NCBI RefSeq assembly: GCF_001668725.1
Contig: NZ_LZKL01000012.1
Coordinates: forward strand, 62,001-126,000
Length of the DNA stretch: 64,000 nucleotides
Reading direction: 5' to 3'
Source: Mycobacterium sp. E787
GTDB lineage: Bacteria; Actinomycetota; Actinomycetes; Mycobacteriales; Mycobacteriaceae
Every line of letters starts with the position of its first letter. Positions within the stretch are counted from its first letter, which is position 1. The notes under the pieces were generated by a model that had not been told where the DNA came from, made no database searches, and saw only the letters and a program-made list of their open reading frames with translations. The translations under genes and the position numbers were made by a program. Of the stretch, positions 41,367 through 49,708 are shown piece by piece.

Positions 41367-42422
41367 GTGCCAAACAACTATCGGGTCGTCCAGTGGAACA
41401 CCGGCAACGTCGGAACGAGCTCGCTCCAGTCGATCGCCCACAACCCGGCACTGGAACTGGTCGGCTGTTATGCCTGGTCGCAGGACAAGGTTGGCCGCGA
41501 CGCCGGCGAGCTGGTCGGCATCGCGCCGCGCGGCGTGGCCGCCACCAACGACGTCGACGCGCTGCTCGCGCTGAAACCGGACTGCGTCGTCTACAACCCC
41601 ATGTGGATCGACGTGGACGAGTTGGTCCGCATCCTGTCGGCGGGCGTCAACGTGGTGACGACGGCCTCCTTCATCACCGGGGCCAACCTGGGCGAGGGTC
41701 GCGACCGAATCGTCGAGGCCTGTCAGAAGGGCGGGTCGACGATCTTCGGTTCCGGCGTCAGCCCCGGTTTCGCCGAGCTGTTGGCCATCGTCTCGGCGAT
41801 GGTGTGCAACAGGATCGACAAGGTCAGCGTGATCGAAGCGGCCGACACCACCTTCTACGACTCACCCGCGACCGAGAAGCCGGTGGGCTTCGGCCAGCCG
41901 ATCGACCACCCCGAGCTCCCGGAGATGGCCCGCAAGGGGACGGCGATTTTCGGCGAGGCCGTGCGGCTGCTGGCCGACGCGCTCGGCGTCGAGCTCGACG
42001 AGGTGCGCTGTGTGGCCGAATTCGCCCAGACCACAGCCGATCTCGAGATGGCGTCCTGGACGATTGCCGCGGGATGCGTCGCCGGCGTCTACATCAGCTG
42101 GCAGGGCATTGTCGGCGGCAAGACCCTGATCGACCTCAACGTCCGGTGGCGCAAGGGGCAGACGCTCGAGCCGGATTGGAAGATCGACCAGGACGGCTGG
42201 GTCATCCAGATCGACGGGCAGCCGACGGTGACCACCAAGGTCGGCTTCCTGCCTCCCCCGTATTTCCAGGCCGAGACCATCGCCGACTTCATGGCGCTCG
42301 GGCACATCATGACGGCGATGCCCGTCATCAACGCGATCCCGGCCGTCGTCGCCGCGCCGCCGGGCATCGTCACCTACGCCGACCTCCCGCTGACGCTGCC
42401 CCGCGGCTACGCCAGGGGCTAG
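41367..42422 (+). CDS. NAD(P)-binding dihydrodipicolinate reductase-like protein
   Basis: A 351-residue Rossmann-fold oxidoreductase: VVQWNTGNVGTSSLQSI at residues 7-23 is the nucleotide-binding turn, and SGVSPGFAELLAIV near residue 135 is shared with proteins annotated as dihydrodipicolinate reductase-like in mycobacteria. These are not true DapB enzymes; they resemble the amine- and amino-acid-dehydrogenase group. The substrate is unknown. Its stop overlaps that of the convergent beta-lactamase-family gene. GTG start at the predicted transcript 5' end. Confidence 0.8.
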   Translation: MPNNYRVVQWNTGNVGTSSLQSIAHNPALELVGCYAWSQDKVGRDAGELVGIAPRGVAATNDVDALLALKPDCVVYNPMWIDVDELVRILSAGVNVVTTASFITGANLGEGRDRIVEACQKGGSTIFGSGVSPGFAELLAIVSAMVCNRIDKVSVIEAADTTFYDSPATEKPVGFGQPIDHPELPEMARKGTAIFGEAVRLLADALGVELDEVRCVAEFAQTTADLEMASWTIAAGCVAGVYISWQGIVGGKTLIDLNVRWRKGQTLEPDWKIDQDGWVIQIDGQPTVTTKVGFLPPPYFQAETIADFMALGHIMTAMPVINAIPAVVAAPPGIVTYADLPLTLPRGYARG

Positions 42423-43726
42423 CCGCCTCCCGACGCCACCGCCGTCGCGGCCTTCCGCCGCGCGGTTCTGGTGTAGGCCGCGCCGAGCTGCGGCACCTCG
42501 AGCGTGCCCTGATGGCGGGCGGCCTCGATCGCGTTGCGCAGCGGGCCGGCCAGTCCGGCGAACGATCCCATGTCGAAGAGCAACGGCGTCAGCAGCCGGT
42601 TGTGGACGAAGCCGAAGGCGCTGCCGGATTCCGGGTCGGCCCAGCCCAGGGTTCCGCCCAGACCCACGTGACCAAAACCCTTCAGCAGGCCGGGCACCGG
42701 CGACTCGTGGTAGCCCAGATGAAATGGCATGGGCACCACCATGTTTGCGTCGGGCCACTTGCGCTGTGGCCGGCCCGTCAGCCCGCGCACCAAGTCCTCG
42801 GACAAGTACTTCTTGCCGTCGATGCGGCCCCCGTTGGCCAGGGCCGCATACATCTTGGCCAAACCGCGGCCGGTCACCACACCGTTGGCCGCCGGCACCT
42901 CGCCGTCGAGGAACTCCGTCCGGCCCTTGATGAGGGAGACGACGCCGGGGAAGTACATCGCGCCCAGGGCGCCCGAGAACGGCAGACCGGCCAGCTTCGG
43001 CACGACGAAATTGAACACCGGTGCCCGCAAACGCCCCTGCGGCAACAGGATCTGGGCCGCCTTGGTGGGCGCGCCCTCCGGCGGGCGACCGAGGTGCAGT
43101 CCGTCGGTGTTGAGCGGGCGCGCGATCTCCTGGCGGATCAGCTCTCGCATGCCCTTGCCCGTCACCGCCCTGGCCAGACCGGACAGCAGCCATCCGTAGG
43201 TCAGCGCGTGATAGGCCTGCACGCCCCGCAGATGATCGACGGGCGCGGCGGCCAGGCGCTGCTCCATCAGCAGGTGGTCCATCAGCTCGGCCCTGGTGAC
43301 GCCCCTCAGGTGCGACAGCCCGGACCGGTGCCGCAAGACGTCGCGCACCGTGATGTCGGCTTTTCCGTTGGCCGCGAAGTCGGGCCAGTAGTCGGCGACG
43401 GGATCGTCGTAGGACAGCAGGCCCCGGTCGGCCAGACGGTGAATCACCGTCGAGGCGACCCCCTTGGTCGCCGAGAACACCATCGCGCCGGTGTCGGCGG
43501 CCCAGCGTTCGGTGCCGGCCCGGTCCGACCAGCCGGTCCAGACGTCGACGACGGGCGCGCCGTCGATGTAGACGGCCAGCGCTCCGCCGCCGAACCGACG
43601 ACCGGGGAACAACCGGGCGAACAGGCCGACGACGTTGGAGAAACGAGGGTCGGCGGCCCCGGACACCCCGCGCGGCAGGCCGTCGTCGGTCACAAGCAGG
43701 GTGGACCCCCGGCGAGGTGCCATCAC
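42419..43726 (-). CDS. Serine beta-lactamase-fold esterase (LipE/LipL-like)
   Basis: A 435-residue class C beta-lactamase-family protein. The SxxK motif is SATK (VFSATKGVAS near residue 88), the Tyr motif is YHALTYGWL near residue 173 and the third motif region is HVGLGGTLGW. This family in mycobacteria comprises carboxylesterases such as LipL rather than beta-lactamases. No signal peptide, so cytoplasmic. A GTG at 43726 sits eight bases after a TAGCTT box (43734-43739, minus strand), again suggesting a leaderless start; ATG at 43723 is the alternative. Confidence 0.85.
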   Translation of the reverse strand: MMAPRRGSTLLVTDDGLPRGVSGAADPRFSNVVGLFARLFPGRRFGGGALAVYIDGAPVVDVWTGWSDRAGTERWAADTGAMVFSATKGVASTVIHRLADRGLLSYDDPVADYWPDFAANGKADITVRDVLRHRSGLSHLRGVTRAELMDHLLMEQRLAAAPVDHLRGVQAYHALTYGWLLSGLARAVTGKGMRELIRQEIARPLNTDGLHLGRPPEGAPTKAAQILLPQGRLRAPVFNFVVPKLAGLPFSGALGAMYFPGVVSLIKGRTEFLDGEVPAANGVVTGRGLAKMYAALANGGRIDGKKYLSEDLVRGLTGRPQRKWPDANMVVPMPFHLGYHESPVPGLLKGFGHVGLGGTLGWADPESGSAFGFVHNRLLTPLLFDMGSFAGLAGPLRNAIEAARHQGTLEVPQLGAAYTRTARRKAATAVASGGG

Positions 43727-43782
43727 GGAAATGAAGCTATCAGCCGGTCAGCGCCCTGAACACAAACCGGGCCGCGGGTGGA

Positions 43783-43944
43783 TCACTCCGGCGGTCGGGG
43801 AGCCTCGTCCCCGGGTGGGCGCTCCGGGGGCGCGGCATTCAACCACTTCCTGAGCCGAAATAGCTGGTTGACCACCATGCCGATGCCCAGCAGCATCAGC
43901 ACCGCGACGATAGCCACCACGATTGCGGTGCTCACGCCGTCCAT
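43783..43944 (-). CDS. Small single-pass membrane protein (53 residues)
   Basis: A 53-codon ORF with one membrane segment (IVVAIVAVLMLLGIGMVV) starting near residue 8, a basic stretch (FRLRKW) just after it and a Pro-rich cytoplasmic tail ending RPPGDEAPRPPE. The positive-inside pattern and Pro-rich tail look real, although the ribosome site is weak. It sits between the esterase gene and the CsbD gene. Function unknown. Confidence 0.55.
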   Translation of the reverse strand: MDGVSTAIVVAIVAVLMLLGIGMVVNQLFRLRKWLNAAPPERPPGDEAPRPPE

Positions 43945-44030
43945 GATGGGCGGATCGCCTTCGGGGTTTCAAGGTCGCCCGCCGCCGGGTAGCCACACCC
44001 AGCACAACGACGCGATCAGGAGGCACGCAG

Positions 44031-44204
44031 ATGAGCGGCGCGGACAAGGCGAAGAACAAGATCGAGGATTTGGGCGGCCGGGCCAAGGAGGCCATCGGCA
44101 GGGCCACCGGCGACCACGAAACCAGGGACGAAGGCCGGGCGGACCAGGCGAAGTCGAGCCTGAAAGACGCCGGGGAGAAGGTGAAGGACGCGTTCAAGAA
44201 GTAA
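44031..44204 (+). CDS. CsbD family stress-response protein
   Basis: A 57-residue, highly charged protein: MSGADKAKNKIEDLGGRAKE start, AIGRATGDHETRDEGRADQA middle and SLKDAGEKVKDAFKK end. This is the CsbD pattern (short, disordered, Lys/Glu/Gly-rich, induced by general stress in Bacillus). GGAGG lies eight bases before the ATG. A longer open frame crosses this gene in another register and should not displace it. Confidence 0.88.
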   Translation: MSGADKAKNKIEDLGGRAKEAIGRATGDHETRDEGRADQAKSSLKDAGEKVKDAFKK

Positions 44205-44302
44205 TCGACGGCCCGCTGGTCGTTCGTTGGTTCGATCGACAATCCACAGCGCGATTGGCGTCGAACATCAATAAACGACACACGATGCGGAGGTCTTCGA
44301 GC

Positions 44303-44986
44303 ATGCGCCGATTCACCACATCCCTGGGAGTCGCGGCGGTCACGGCGGCATTCGCACTCTGGGGCGCCCCCACCCCGGCCGCGTCCGCCGACCCGTGCCC
44401 CGACGTCGAAGTCGTCTTCGCGCGCGGGTCGGGCGAACCACCCGGCGTCGGCGGCGTCGGCGGGTCATTCGTCGACGCGTTGCGGGGGCAGGTAGGCGGC
44501 AGGTCGCTCGGGGTGTATTCGGTCAACTACCCCGCCAGCACCGACTTTTCCAATCCGGATTTCCCGGCCACCGTCATCGACGGCATCCGTGACGCCGGCA
44601 CGCACATCGAGTCGATGGCGAAAAACTGCCCGAACACCAAGGAAGTGCTCGGCGGGTACTCCCAGGGCGCCGCGGTGGCGGGCTTCGTCACCTCGGCCGC
44701 CGTCCCGGCGGGCGTCCCGGCGTCCGCGGTGCCCCCGCCGATGCCACCCGAGATCGCGAACCACGTCGCGGCGGTCACGCTGTTCGGGACGCCGTCGGGT
44801 CCGTGGCTGCAGAAGTACGGCGCGCCGGTGATCGTCATCGGACCGCTGTATCAGCCCAAGACGCTCGAGTTGTGCGCGCCGGGCGACGGGATCTGCGGTG
44901 ACGGCAACGACGCCTTCGCGCACATGTCCTATCCGATGAACGGCATGACGGGCCAAGCCGCGACCTACGCGGCGAGCCATTTGTAG
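44303..44986 (+). CDS. Secreted cutinase-family esterase (Rv3724/Cut5-like)
   Basis: A 227-residue exported alpha/beta-hydrolase. Signal peptide residues 1-30 (GVAAVTAAFALWGAPTPAASA), then CPDVEVVFARGSGEPPGVG. Catalytic triad: Ser in GGYSQGAAVAG, Asp in GDGICGDGND and His in AFAHMSYP. Four cysteines give the two usual disulfides. Mycobacterial cutinases hydrolyse esters and lipids outside the cell. The M. tuberculosis counterpart cut5 is split in two reading frames, while this copy is intact. Start ATG at 44303, with GGAGG nine bases upstream; 44285 is less likely. Confidence 0.92.
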   Translation: MRRFTTSLGVAAVTAAFALWGAPTPAASADPCPDVEVVFARGSGEPPGVGGVGGSFVDALRGQVGGRSLGVYSVNYPASTDFSNPDFPATVIDGIRDAGTHIESMAKNCPNTKEVLGGYSQGAAVAGFVTSAAVPAGVPASAVPPPMPPEIANHVAAVTLFGTPSGPWLQKYGAPVIVIGPLYQPKTLELCAPGDGICGDGNDAFAHMSYPMNGMTGQAATYAASHL

Positions 44987-45005
44987 CCCCGGGCAGAATC
45001 GCAGC

Positions 45006-45992
45006 ATGCACGTTCTGGTCACGGGCGGGACGGGATTCGTCGGCGGGTGGACCGCCAAGGCCATCGCCGACGCGGGACACTCCATCCGGTTCCTGGTGCG
45101 AAATCCGGATCGGCTGCAGACCTCCGTCGCCAAGCTGGGTGTCGATGTGTCGGACTTCGCCGTCGGCGACATCACCGATCGGGTCTCGGTGCGCGACGCG
45201 TTGCGCGGCTGCGACGCCGTCGTGCACAGCGCCGCCCTGGTGGCCGTCGACCCGCGGCAGACCAACGAGATGCTGACCACGAACATGCAGGGCGCGCAGA
45301 ACGTCCTCGGCCAGTCCGTCGAGCTCGGACTGGACCCGATCATTCACGTGTCGAGCTTCACGGCGCTGTTTCACCCGGGCCTTCAGACGCTGACGGCGGA
45401 CCTGCCGGTCGTCGGCGGGGCCGACGGCTACGGCACGTCCAAGGCGCAGGTCGAAATCTATGCGCGCGGGCTACAGGACGCCGGCGCCCCGGTGAACATC
45501 ACCTATCCCGGCATGGTGCTCGGCCCGCCCGTCGGCAACCAATTCGGGGAGGCCGGCGAGGGTGTCAGGGCGGCCGTGCAGATGCACGCGATCCCGGGGC
45601 GCAGCGCCGCCTGGCTGATCGTCGACGCCCGCGATCTGGCCGCGTTGCACGCCGCGCTCCTGGAGCCCGGGCGGGGGCCGCGCCGCTACACCGCGGGTGG
45701 GCACCGGGTCCCCGCGGCCGAGCTCGCGGCGATGCTGGGCGAGGTCGCCGGGACCCCGATGGTGGCGGTCCCCATCCCCGACACCGCGCTGCGCGTGGCC
45801 GGCGCGGTCATGGATCGGGCGGCCCGGTTTCTGCCCTTCGACACGCCGATCACATCGGCGGGGATGCAGTACTACACCCAGATGCCGGCGTCCGACGACT
45901 CGCCCAGCGAGCAAGAACTCGGCATCACCTACCGGGATCCCAAGGAAACCATCGCCGACACCTTCGCGGCCCTGCGCACGGCGGGCCGCTAA
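45006..45992 (+). CDS. NAD-dependent epimerase/dehydratase family oxidoreductase (Rv3725-like)
   Basis: A 328-residue extended-SDR protein: VTGGTGFVGGWTA at residues 5-17 is the nucleotide-binding glycine motif and YGTSKAQVE contains the YxxxK active site. HVSSFTALFH provides the catalytic Ser/Thr region. It corresponds to Rv3725. Members of this subgroup act on aldehydes, flavonoid-like alcohols or sugar nucleotides; the substrate here is unknown. It follows the cutinase gene by 19 bases and may be cotranscribed. Confidence 0.85.
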   Translation: MHVLVTGGTGFVGGWTAKAIADAGHSIRFLVRNPDRLQTSVAKLGVDVSDFAVGDITDRVSVRDALRGCDAVVHSAALVAVDPRQTNEMLTTNMQGAQNVLGQSVELGLDPIIHVSSFTALFHPGLQTLTADLPVVGGADGYGTSKAQVEIYARGLQDAGAPVNITYPGMVLGPPVGNQFGEAGEGVRAAVQMHAIPGRSAAWLIVDARDLAALHAALLEPGRGPRRYTAGGHRVPAAELAAMLGEVAGTPMVAVPIPDTALRVAGAVMDRAARFLPFDTPITSAGMQYYTQMPASDDSPSEQELGITYRDPKETIADTFAALRTAGR

Positions 45993-46147
45993 GCCCTTTG
46001 CGTCGACCGTGCAACTACCGACCTTTCTCGGGTCGCCCGTTGCAATCTGGCGAGGGACTTTCGGCTGCCGTAACGGGGGCCTAATCCTCTCCCCGGCCGC
46101 GGTCCGGTGCGGGAACATCGCCGTAGCCTTCGGCTAGGAGCTGTGTC

Positions 46148-47551
46148 ATGACGAAAACCATTCCGCCACTTGACCTTTCGTGGCTGCTGATCGAATCACC
46201 GGCCGGCACGACGCACGTCGGCGCGATGCTGCTGTTCAAGAAGCCCGCGGGCCGGGCGCCCGTCGTGCGCGAGATCGTGCAGGCGTATCGGGCGTGCACG
46301 CCGGTGCCGCCGTTCAACTACGTCCCCGAGCTGCTCGGGCGCTCCGCCCCCCATTTCCGGGAGGTGACGGACTGGGACCCCTACTACCACGTCGGGCACC
46401 TGGCGCTGCCCGCCCGAGCCTCGTACGACGACCTGCTGCGGCTGGTCGCCGACCTACACGAACCACAACTCGACCGGGATCGGCCGCTGTTTCGCTGCTG
46501 GGTGATCGACGGTGTGCCGGACGGAATGTTCGCGATCTACACCAAGACCCATCACTCGATCATCGACGGCGAGTCGGGCCTGCGGCGGCTGTACGCCGGG
46601 CTGAGCACGACCGATCGGCGCGGCGTGCCCACCCCCGCCTTCGCGCTGAGCACGCCCGAACCCGCGCCGCATCCCCCGACGCCGCTCGCCGGGCGCATCG
46701 CCGATGCGGTGCGGGGCGCCCTCACCCAGGTCGGTGCGGTGAACCAGGTCTCGGTCGGCGCGCTGCGCAAGGTCCTCGCGGGCGTGTTGGGGTCGCATCT
46801 CGAGGGCAGCTTGCCGTTCGCCGCGCAGCACGGCCCCACCAACGAGCCGCTCAAGATCGGGCGAAGCTTCGCGACGCTGTCCCTGCCGCTCGACGAGATG
46901 CGCGAGGTCGGCCGACGGTTCGGGGCGACCCTGAACGACGTGGCGGTCACCGTGGTCGACGCGGGGCTGCACGCCTACCTGCGCGAGACGGGCCGGGACG
47001 TCGCGCACCCCTTCATCGCGATGTGTCCGGTGTCCATGCGGGCCGACGGGGACACCGCGATCGGCACCCGCGTGTCGGCGATATTTCCGCGCCTCGGCGA
47101 GCCCGGCGCGAGCGTGTCCGAACGAATCCGGCAAGTGACCGACTCGGTCGCCACGTGCAAGAAGGAACTCGGCCGCATGTCCAACGAGGCGGCGATAACC
47201 TACGCGACCGGGCTCGTCGCGCTCGCCGGCCTCGGGTCGTCCACACACCTGGACCGGGTGGCCCACCCCGCGTGCAACCTCGTCATCTCAAATGTGGCGG
47301 GCGCCAAGGAGATCCGCTACCTCAACGGTGCGCGACTGCTCGGCATCTACCCGATTTCGGCCCTCGCCGCCTCGATCGGGCTCAACGCCACGATGGCGTC
47401 CTATTACGACAGCATGGACTTCGGGTTCGTCGGCAACAGCGCCGCGCTCGACGGCCTCCCGCGACTCGCGCGTTGCACGAGGGAGGCCTACGACGAACTG
47501 AAGGAAGCGGCGGGACTGCAACCGGCGCGCCGGAAACCCGCCACGGTGTAG
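46148..47551 (+). CDS. Wax ester synthase/diacylglycerol acyltransferase family protein
   Basis: A 467-residue WS/DGAT: active-site HHxxxDG motif HHSIIDG at residues 135-141, substrate motif NDVAVTVVDAGLH and the C-terminal NLVISNVAGAKE block. It has the N-terminal MxPxDxSWLxxE pattern (PPLDLSWLLIESP) of the family. It makes triacylglycerol or wax esters from acyl-CoA at the membrane surface. The alcohol dehydrogenase gene starts 12 bases after its stop, so an operon is likely. Confidence 0.92.
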   Translation: MTKTIPPLDLSWLLIESPAGTTHVGAMLLFKKPAGRAPVVREIVQAYRACTPVPPFNYVPELLGRSAPHFREVTDWDPYYHVGHLALPARASYDDLLRLVADLHEPQLDRDRPLFRCWVIDGVPDGMFAIYTKTHHSIIDGESGLRRLYAGLSTTDRRGVPTPAFALSTPEPAPHPPTPLAGRIADAVRGALTQVGAVNQVSVGALRKVLAGVLGSHLEGSLPFAAQHGPTNEPLKIGRSFATLSLPLDEMREVGRRFGATLNDVAVTVVDAGLHAYLRETGRDVAHPFIAMCPVSMRADGDTAIGTRVSAIFPRLGEPGASVSERIRQVTDSVATCKKELGRMSNEAAITYATGLVALAGLGSSTHLDRVAHPACNLVISNVAGAKEIRYLNGARLLGIYPISALAASIGLNATMASYYDSMDFGFVGNSAALDGLPRLARCTREAYDELKEAAGLQPARRKPATV

Positions 47552-47563
47552 GAAGATCGACGG

Positions 47564-48727
47564 ATGAAGAGCGTCACCTGTACCAACGCGAAGCTTGAGC
47601 TCGTCGACACCCCGACCCCGACCCCGGCGAAGGGTCAGTTGCTCATCGAGGTGTTGCGGTGTGGCATCTGCGGATCGGACCTGCATGCGCGCCACCACTG
47701 CGACGAACTCGCCGACGTGATGGTCGAAGCCGGCTACGACGCGTTCATGCGATCGAACCAGCACGTGGTGTTCGGTCACGAATTCTGTGGGGAGGTGCTC
47801 GATTACGGCCCCGGCACGCGGAAGGCGCCGAAGACCGGCACTCATGTCGTCGCGCTGCCGTTGTTGCGCCGCGGCAAGGAGGTGCACGGGATCGGGCTGT
47901 CGGCGATGGCGCCGGGCGCCTACGCCGAGCAGCTCCTCGTCGAGCAGTCGCTGACGTTCGCCGTCCCCAACGGGCTGTCACCGGAGGTGGCGGCCCTCAC
48001 CGAACCGATGGCCGTCGCCTGGCACGCCGTCCGCCGCGGCGAGGTGGGCAAGGGCGACGTGGCGATCGTGATCGGCTGCGGGCCCATCGGTCTCGCGGTG
48101 ATCTGCATGCTCAAGGCGCGCGGGGTGCGCACCGTGGTCGCCAGCGACTTCTCGGCCGGGCGGCGCGCGCTGGCCACCGCCTGCGGGGCCGACATCGTCG
48201 TCGATCCCGCGCAGGACTCGCCGTATGCGACGGATGCCAGCCGCAAACACCTCAAGGGCATCGTCGAGGCGTTCGACCTGGCGGTCGGCACGATCGAGAA
48301 GATGCAGAAGCTGCGGCTGCCCTGGTGGCACCTATGGCGCGCCGCCGAAGCGGCCGGCGCCGCCACGCCCGCGCACCCCGTCGTCTTCGAATGCGTCGGC
48401 GTCCCCGGCATCATCGACGGCATCATCGCGAGCGCGCCACTGTTCTCGCGCGTCGTCGTGGTCGGCGTCTGCATGGGCTCGGACCACATCCGGCCGTCGA
48501 TGGCGATCAACAAGGAGATCGACCTTCGGTTCGTGCTCGGCTACACCCCGCTGGAGTTCCGCGACACGCTGCGCATGCTCGCCGACGGCAAGGTCAACGT
48601 CGCGCCGCTGATCACCGGGACGGTCGGGCTCGGCGGCGTCGAGGCCGCGTTCGATGCGCTCGGGGACCCCGAGGCGCACGCGAAGATCCTGATCGACCCC
48701 CGCAGCGACGCTACGCAGCCGGCGTGA
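47564..48727 (+). CDS. Zinc-containing alcohol dehydrogenase family protein (Rv3726-like)
   Basis: A 387-residue MDR-superfamily enzyme. Catalytic zinc ligands are CGICGSDLHA (Cys near residue 37) and FGHEFCGEV (His, Glu near residue 69). The nucleotide motif is VIGCGPIGLAVICML near residue 170. The four-Cys structural-zinc lobe of classical ADHs is not evident. It corresponds to Rv3726. Probably cotranscribed with the WS/DGAT gene, which would fit fatty alcohol or aldehyde metabolism (inference). Confidence 0.88.
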   Translation: MKSVTCTNAKLELVDTPTPTPAKGQLLIEVLRCGICGSDLHARHHCDELADVMVEAGYDAFMRSNQHVVFGHEFCGEVLDYGPGTRKAPKTGTHVVALPLLRRGKEVHGIGLSAMAPGAYAEQLLVEQSLTFAVPNGLSPEVAALTEPMAVAWHAVRRGEVGKGDVAIVIGCGPIGLAVICMLKARGVRTVVASDFSAGRRALATACGADIVVDPAQDSPYATDASRKHLKGIVEAFDLAVGTIEKMQKLRLPWWHLWRAAEAAGAATPAHPVVFECVGVPGIIDGIIASAPLFSRVVVVGVCMGSDHIRPSMAINKEIDLRFVLGYTPLEFRDTLRMLADGKVNVAPLITGTVGLGGVEAAFDALGDPEAHAKILIDPRSDATQPA

Positions 48728-49097
48728 TCTCCAGCCCCACGTGCACCTTGTCGATGCCGCCCCGCACGATCGAGTGCGCATAGAACCACCAGGCGTGGTA
48801 CCAGTACCGCTTGAGCACGGCGTTGTAGACCCGCCGCGTCTCCGACTTCGGCAGCACCCGGGCGATCCCTTCCACCGGTTCGCTCCTGGGCTTGCCCAGT
48901 GCGGCGCTGCGCGCGATCGTCACCCGCGGCGTGTTGTTGATCCGTTTGACCTTCCACGACCCGTCGTCGGTGATGACCAGCAGCTTGTCGCCGTCGGGCA
49001 CGCCCCAGATCGGTGTCGGCTTGGGACGGCCGTCCTTGGTGAAGGTGGTCAGCAGCAGGTACTTGGACGTGATCACGTCCTGAAAGCGGAGGGGCAC
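48711..49097 (-). CDS. PPOX-class F420-dependent oxidoreductase family protein
   Basis: A 128-residue split-barrel protein of the pyridoxamine-oxidase-like/F420-dependent group: YLLLTTFTKDGRPKPTPIWG near residue 13, LLVITDDGSWKVKRINNTP and PRVTIARSAALGKPR. Such small proteins bind F420 or FMN. GTG start with TAGGAAAA upstream. The 3' end overlaps the end of the alcohol dehydrogenase gene by 17 bp on the opposite strand. Substrate unknown. Confidence 0.85.
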   Translation of the reverse strand: MPLRFQDVITSKYLLLTTFTKDGRPKPTPIWGVPDGDKLLVITDDGSWKVKRINNTPRVTIARSAALGKPRSEPVEGIARVLPKSETRRVYNAVLKRYWYHAWWFYAHSIVRGGIDKVHVGLEITPAA

Positions 49098-49466
49098 GAT
49101 TTTTTTCCTATCTCTGCATGAGCTCAGCAGAACAATTCCCGATCGTCTGACTTCCTAACCTTTTGCGTAGCCAGTGCCGGCCCCGCCCGCCCGGCAGGCT
49201 GCCCGCACTGGATTTCTCATAATCGAGGAGGGGCGCGCCTCGTAACCCGCTACGCGGGAGTCGTTTTCGGTGACATGCGCAAGGCGAGCGCGCCGCCCGG
49301 GCAGCAGCCCAAACGTTCAGGTCAATCGCGGTCCGCGCATAAGGCGCAGAGTCGAATGGCCCTACTGCGGCGCGAATCAGGGCGCAAAAATTGCGTATAT
49401 GCGGCAGTAGTGCCGCGCATGGTTGTCGTACGTTGATCCCAACCGCTGTTCAATCGGAGGTCGGTC
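49098..49466. promoter_or_regulatory. kdp upstream region with inverted repeats
   Basis: This 369-bp gap has no gene. It holds CCAGTGC (49171-49177) with GCACTGG (49205-49211), the hairpin CCCGC-TAC-GCGGG (49246-49258), and GCGGCA-GTAG-TGCCGC (49401-49416) flanked by imperfect ATGC/GCAT arms about 50 bases before the first kdp ORF. The last is the best candidate for a kdp operator. I found no convincing match to a c-di-AMP or other known riboswitch. Confidence 0.4.
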
Positions 49467-49622
49467 ATGCTGGACCTGGCGTTCGTGGCGTTGCTACTTG
49501 TGCTGACCGCGTCGGCCGTCGGGTTTGCCGTTGCTTGCGATCGATTGGCGCCGCCCGAGGAGCCCGCGCTCGGGGAAACGGACCGCCGGCGGGCACCGCG
49601 GACCGAGGCCGGATCGGTATGA
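49467..49622 (+). CDS. Small membrane protein preceding kdpF
   Basis: A 51-residue ORF: MLDLAFVALLLVLTASAVGF forms one membrane segment, followed by ACDRLAPPEEPALGETDRRR as a charged tail. CGGAGG is seven bases upstream. Its stop overlaps the kdpF start (ATGA, 49619-49622), so it is translated as part of the kdp operon. Function unknown; a small accessory subunit of the pump is plausible. Confidence 0.75.
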   Translation: MLDLAFVALLLVLTASAVGFAVACDRLAPPEEPALGETDRRRAPRTEAGSV

Positions 49623-49708
49623 CGTTCGACGATGTGACAGGGATTGTCGTCGCCGTGATGCTGGGCGCCTACTTGGTCTACGGACTGATCCGGCGGGGAG
49701 ACCTCTAG
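49619..49708 (+). CDS. kdpF: K+-transporting ATPase small subunit KdpF
   Basis: A 29-residue membrane peptide (GIVVAVMLGAYLVYGLIRRG) with the typical KdpF pattern of one hydrophobic helix followed by basic residues. It stabilises the KdpABC complex. It overlaps the preceding small ORF by four bases and is followed directly by kdpA. Confidence 0.9.
   Translation: MTFDDVTGIVVAVMLGAYLVYGLIRRGDL

Noticed and set aside
43748..44281. 177-codon frame on the minus strand across the CsbD gene
   Set aside because: It lies opposite a clear CsbD gene with a strong ribosome site and contains low-complexity Arg/Gly sequence typical of a GC-rich shadow.
33503..44302. Genomic island brought by a phage or integrative element
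   Set aside because: No integrase, attachment-site repeat, tRNA-end duplication or composition shift was seen; the tRNA-Ser gene is 1 kb away with no partial copy at the other end. Accessory status rests only on comparison with M. tuberculosis gene order.
49098..49466. c-di-AMP (ydaO-type) riboswitch before kdp
   Set aside because: Hairpins are present, but I could not match the conserved ydaO core; called only as an upstream region with inverted repeats.
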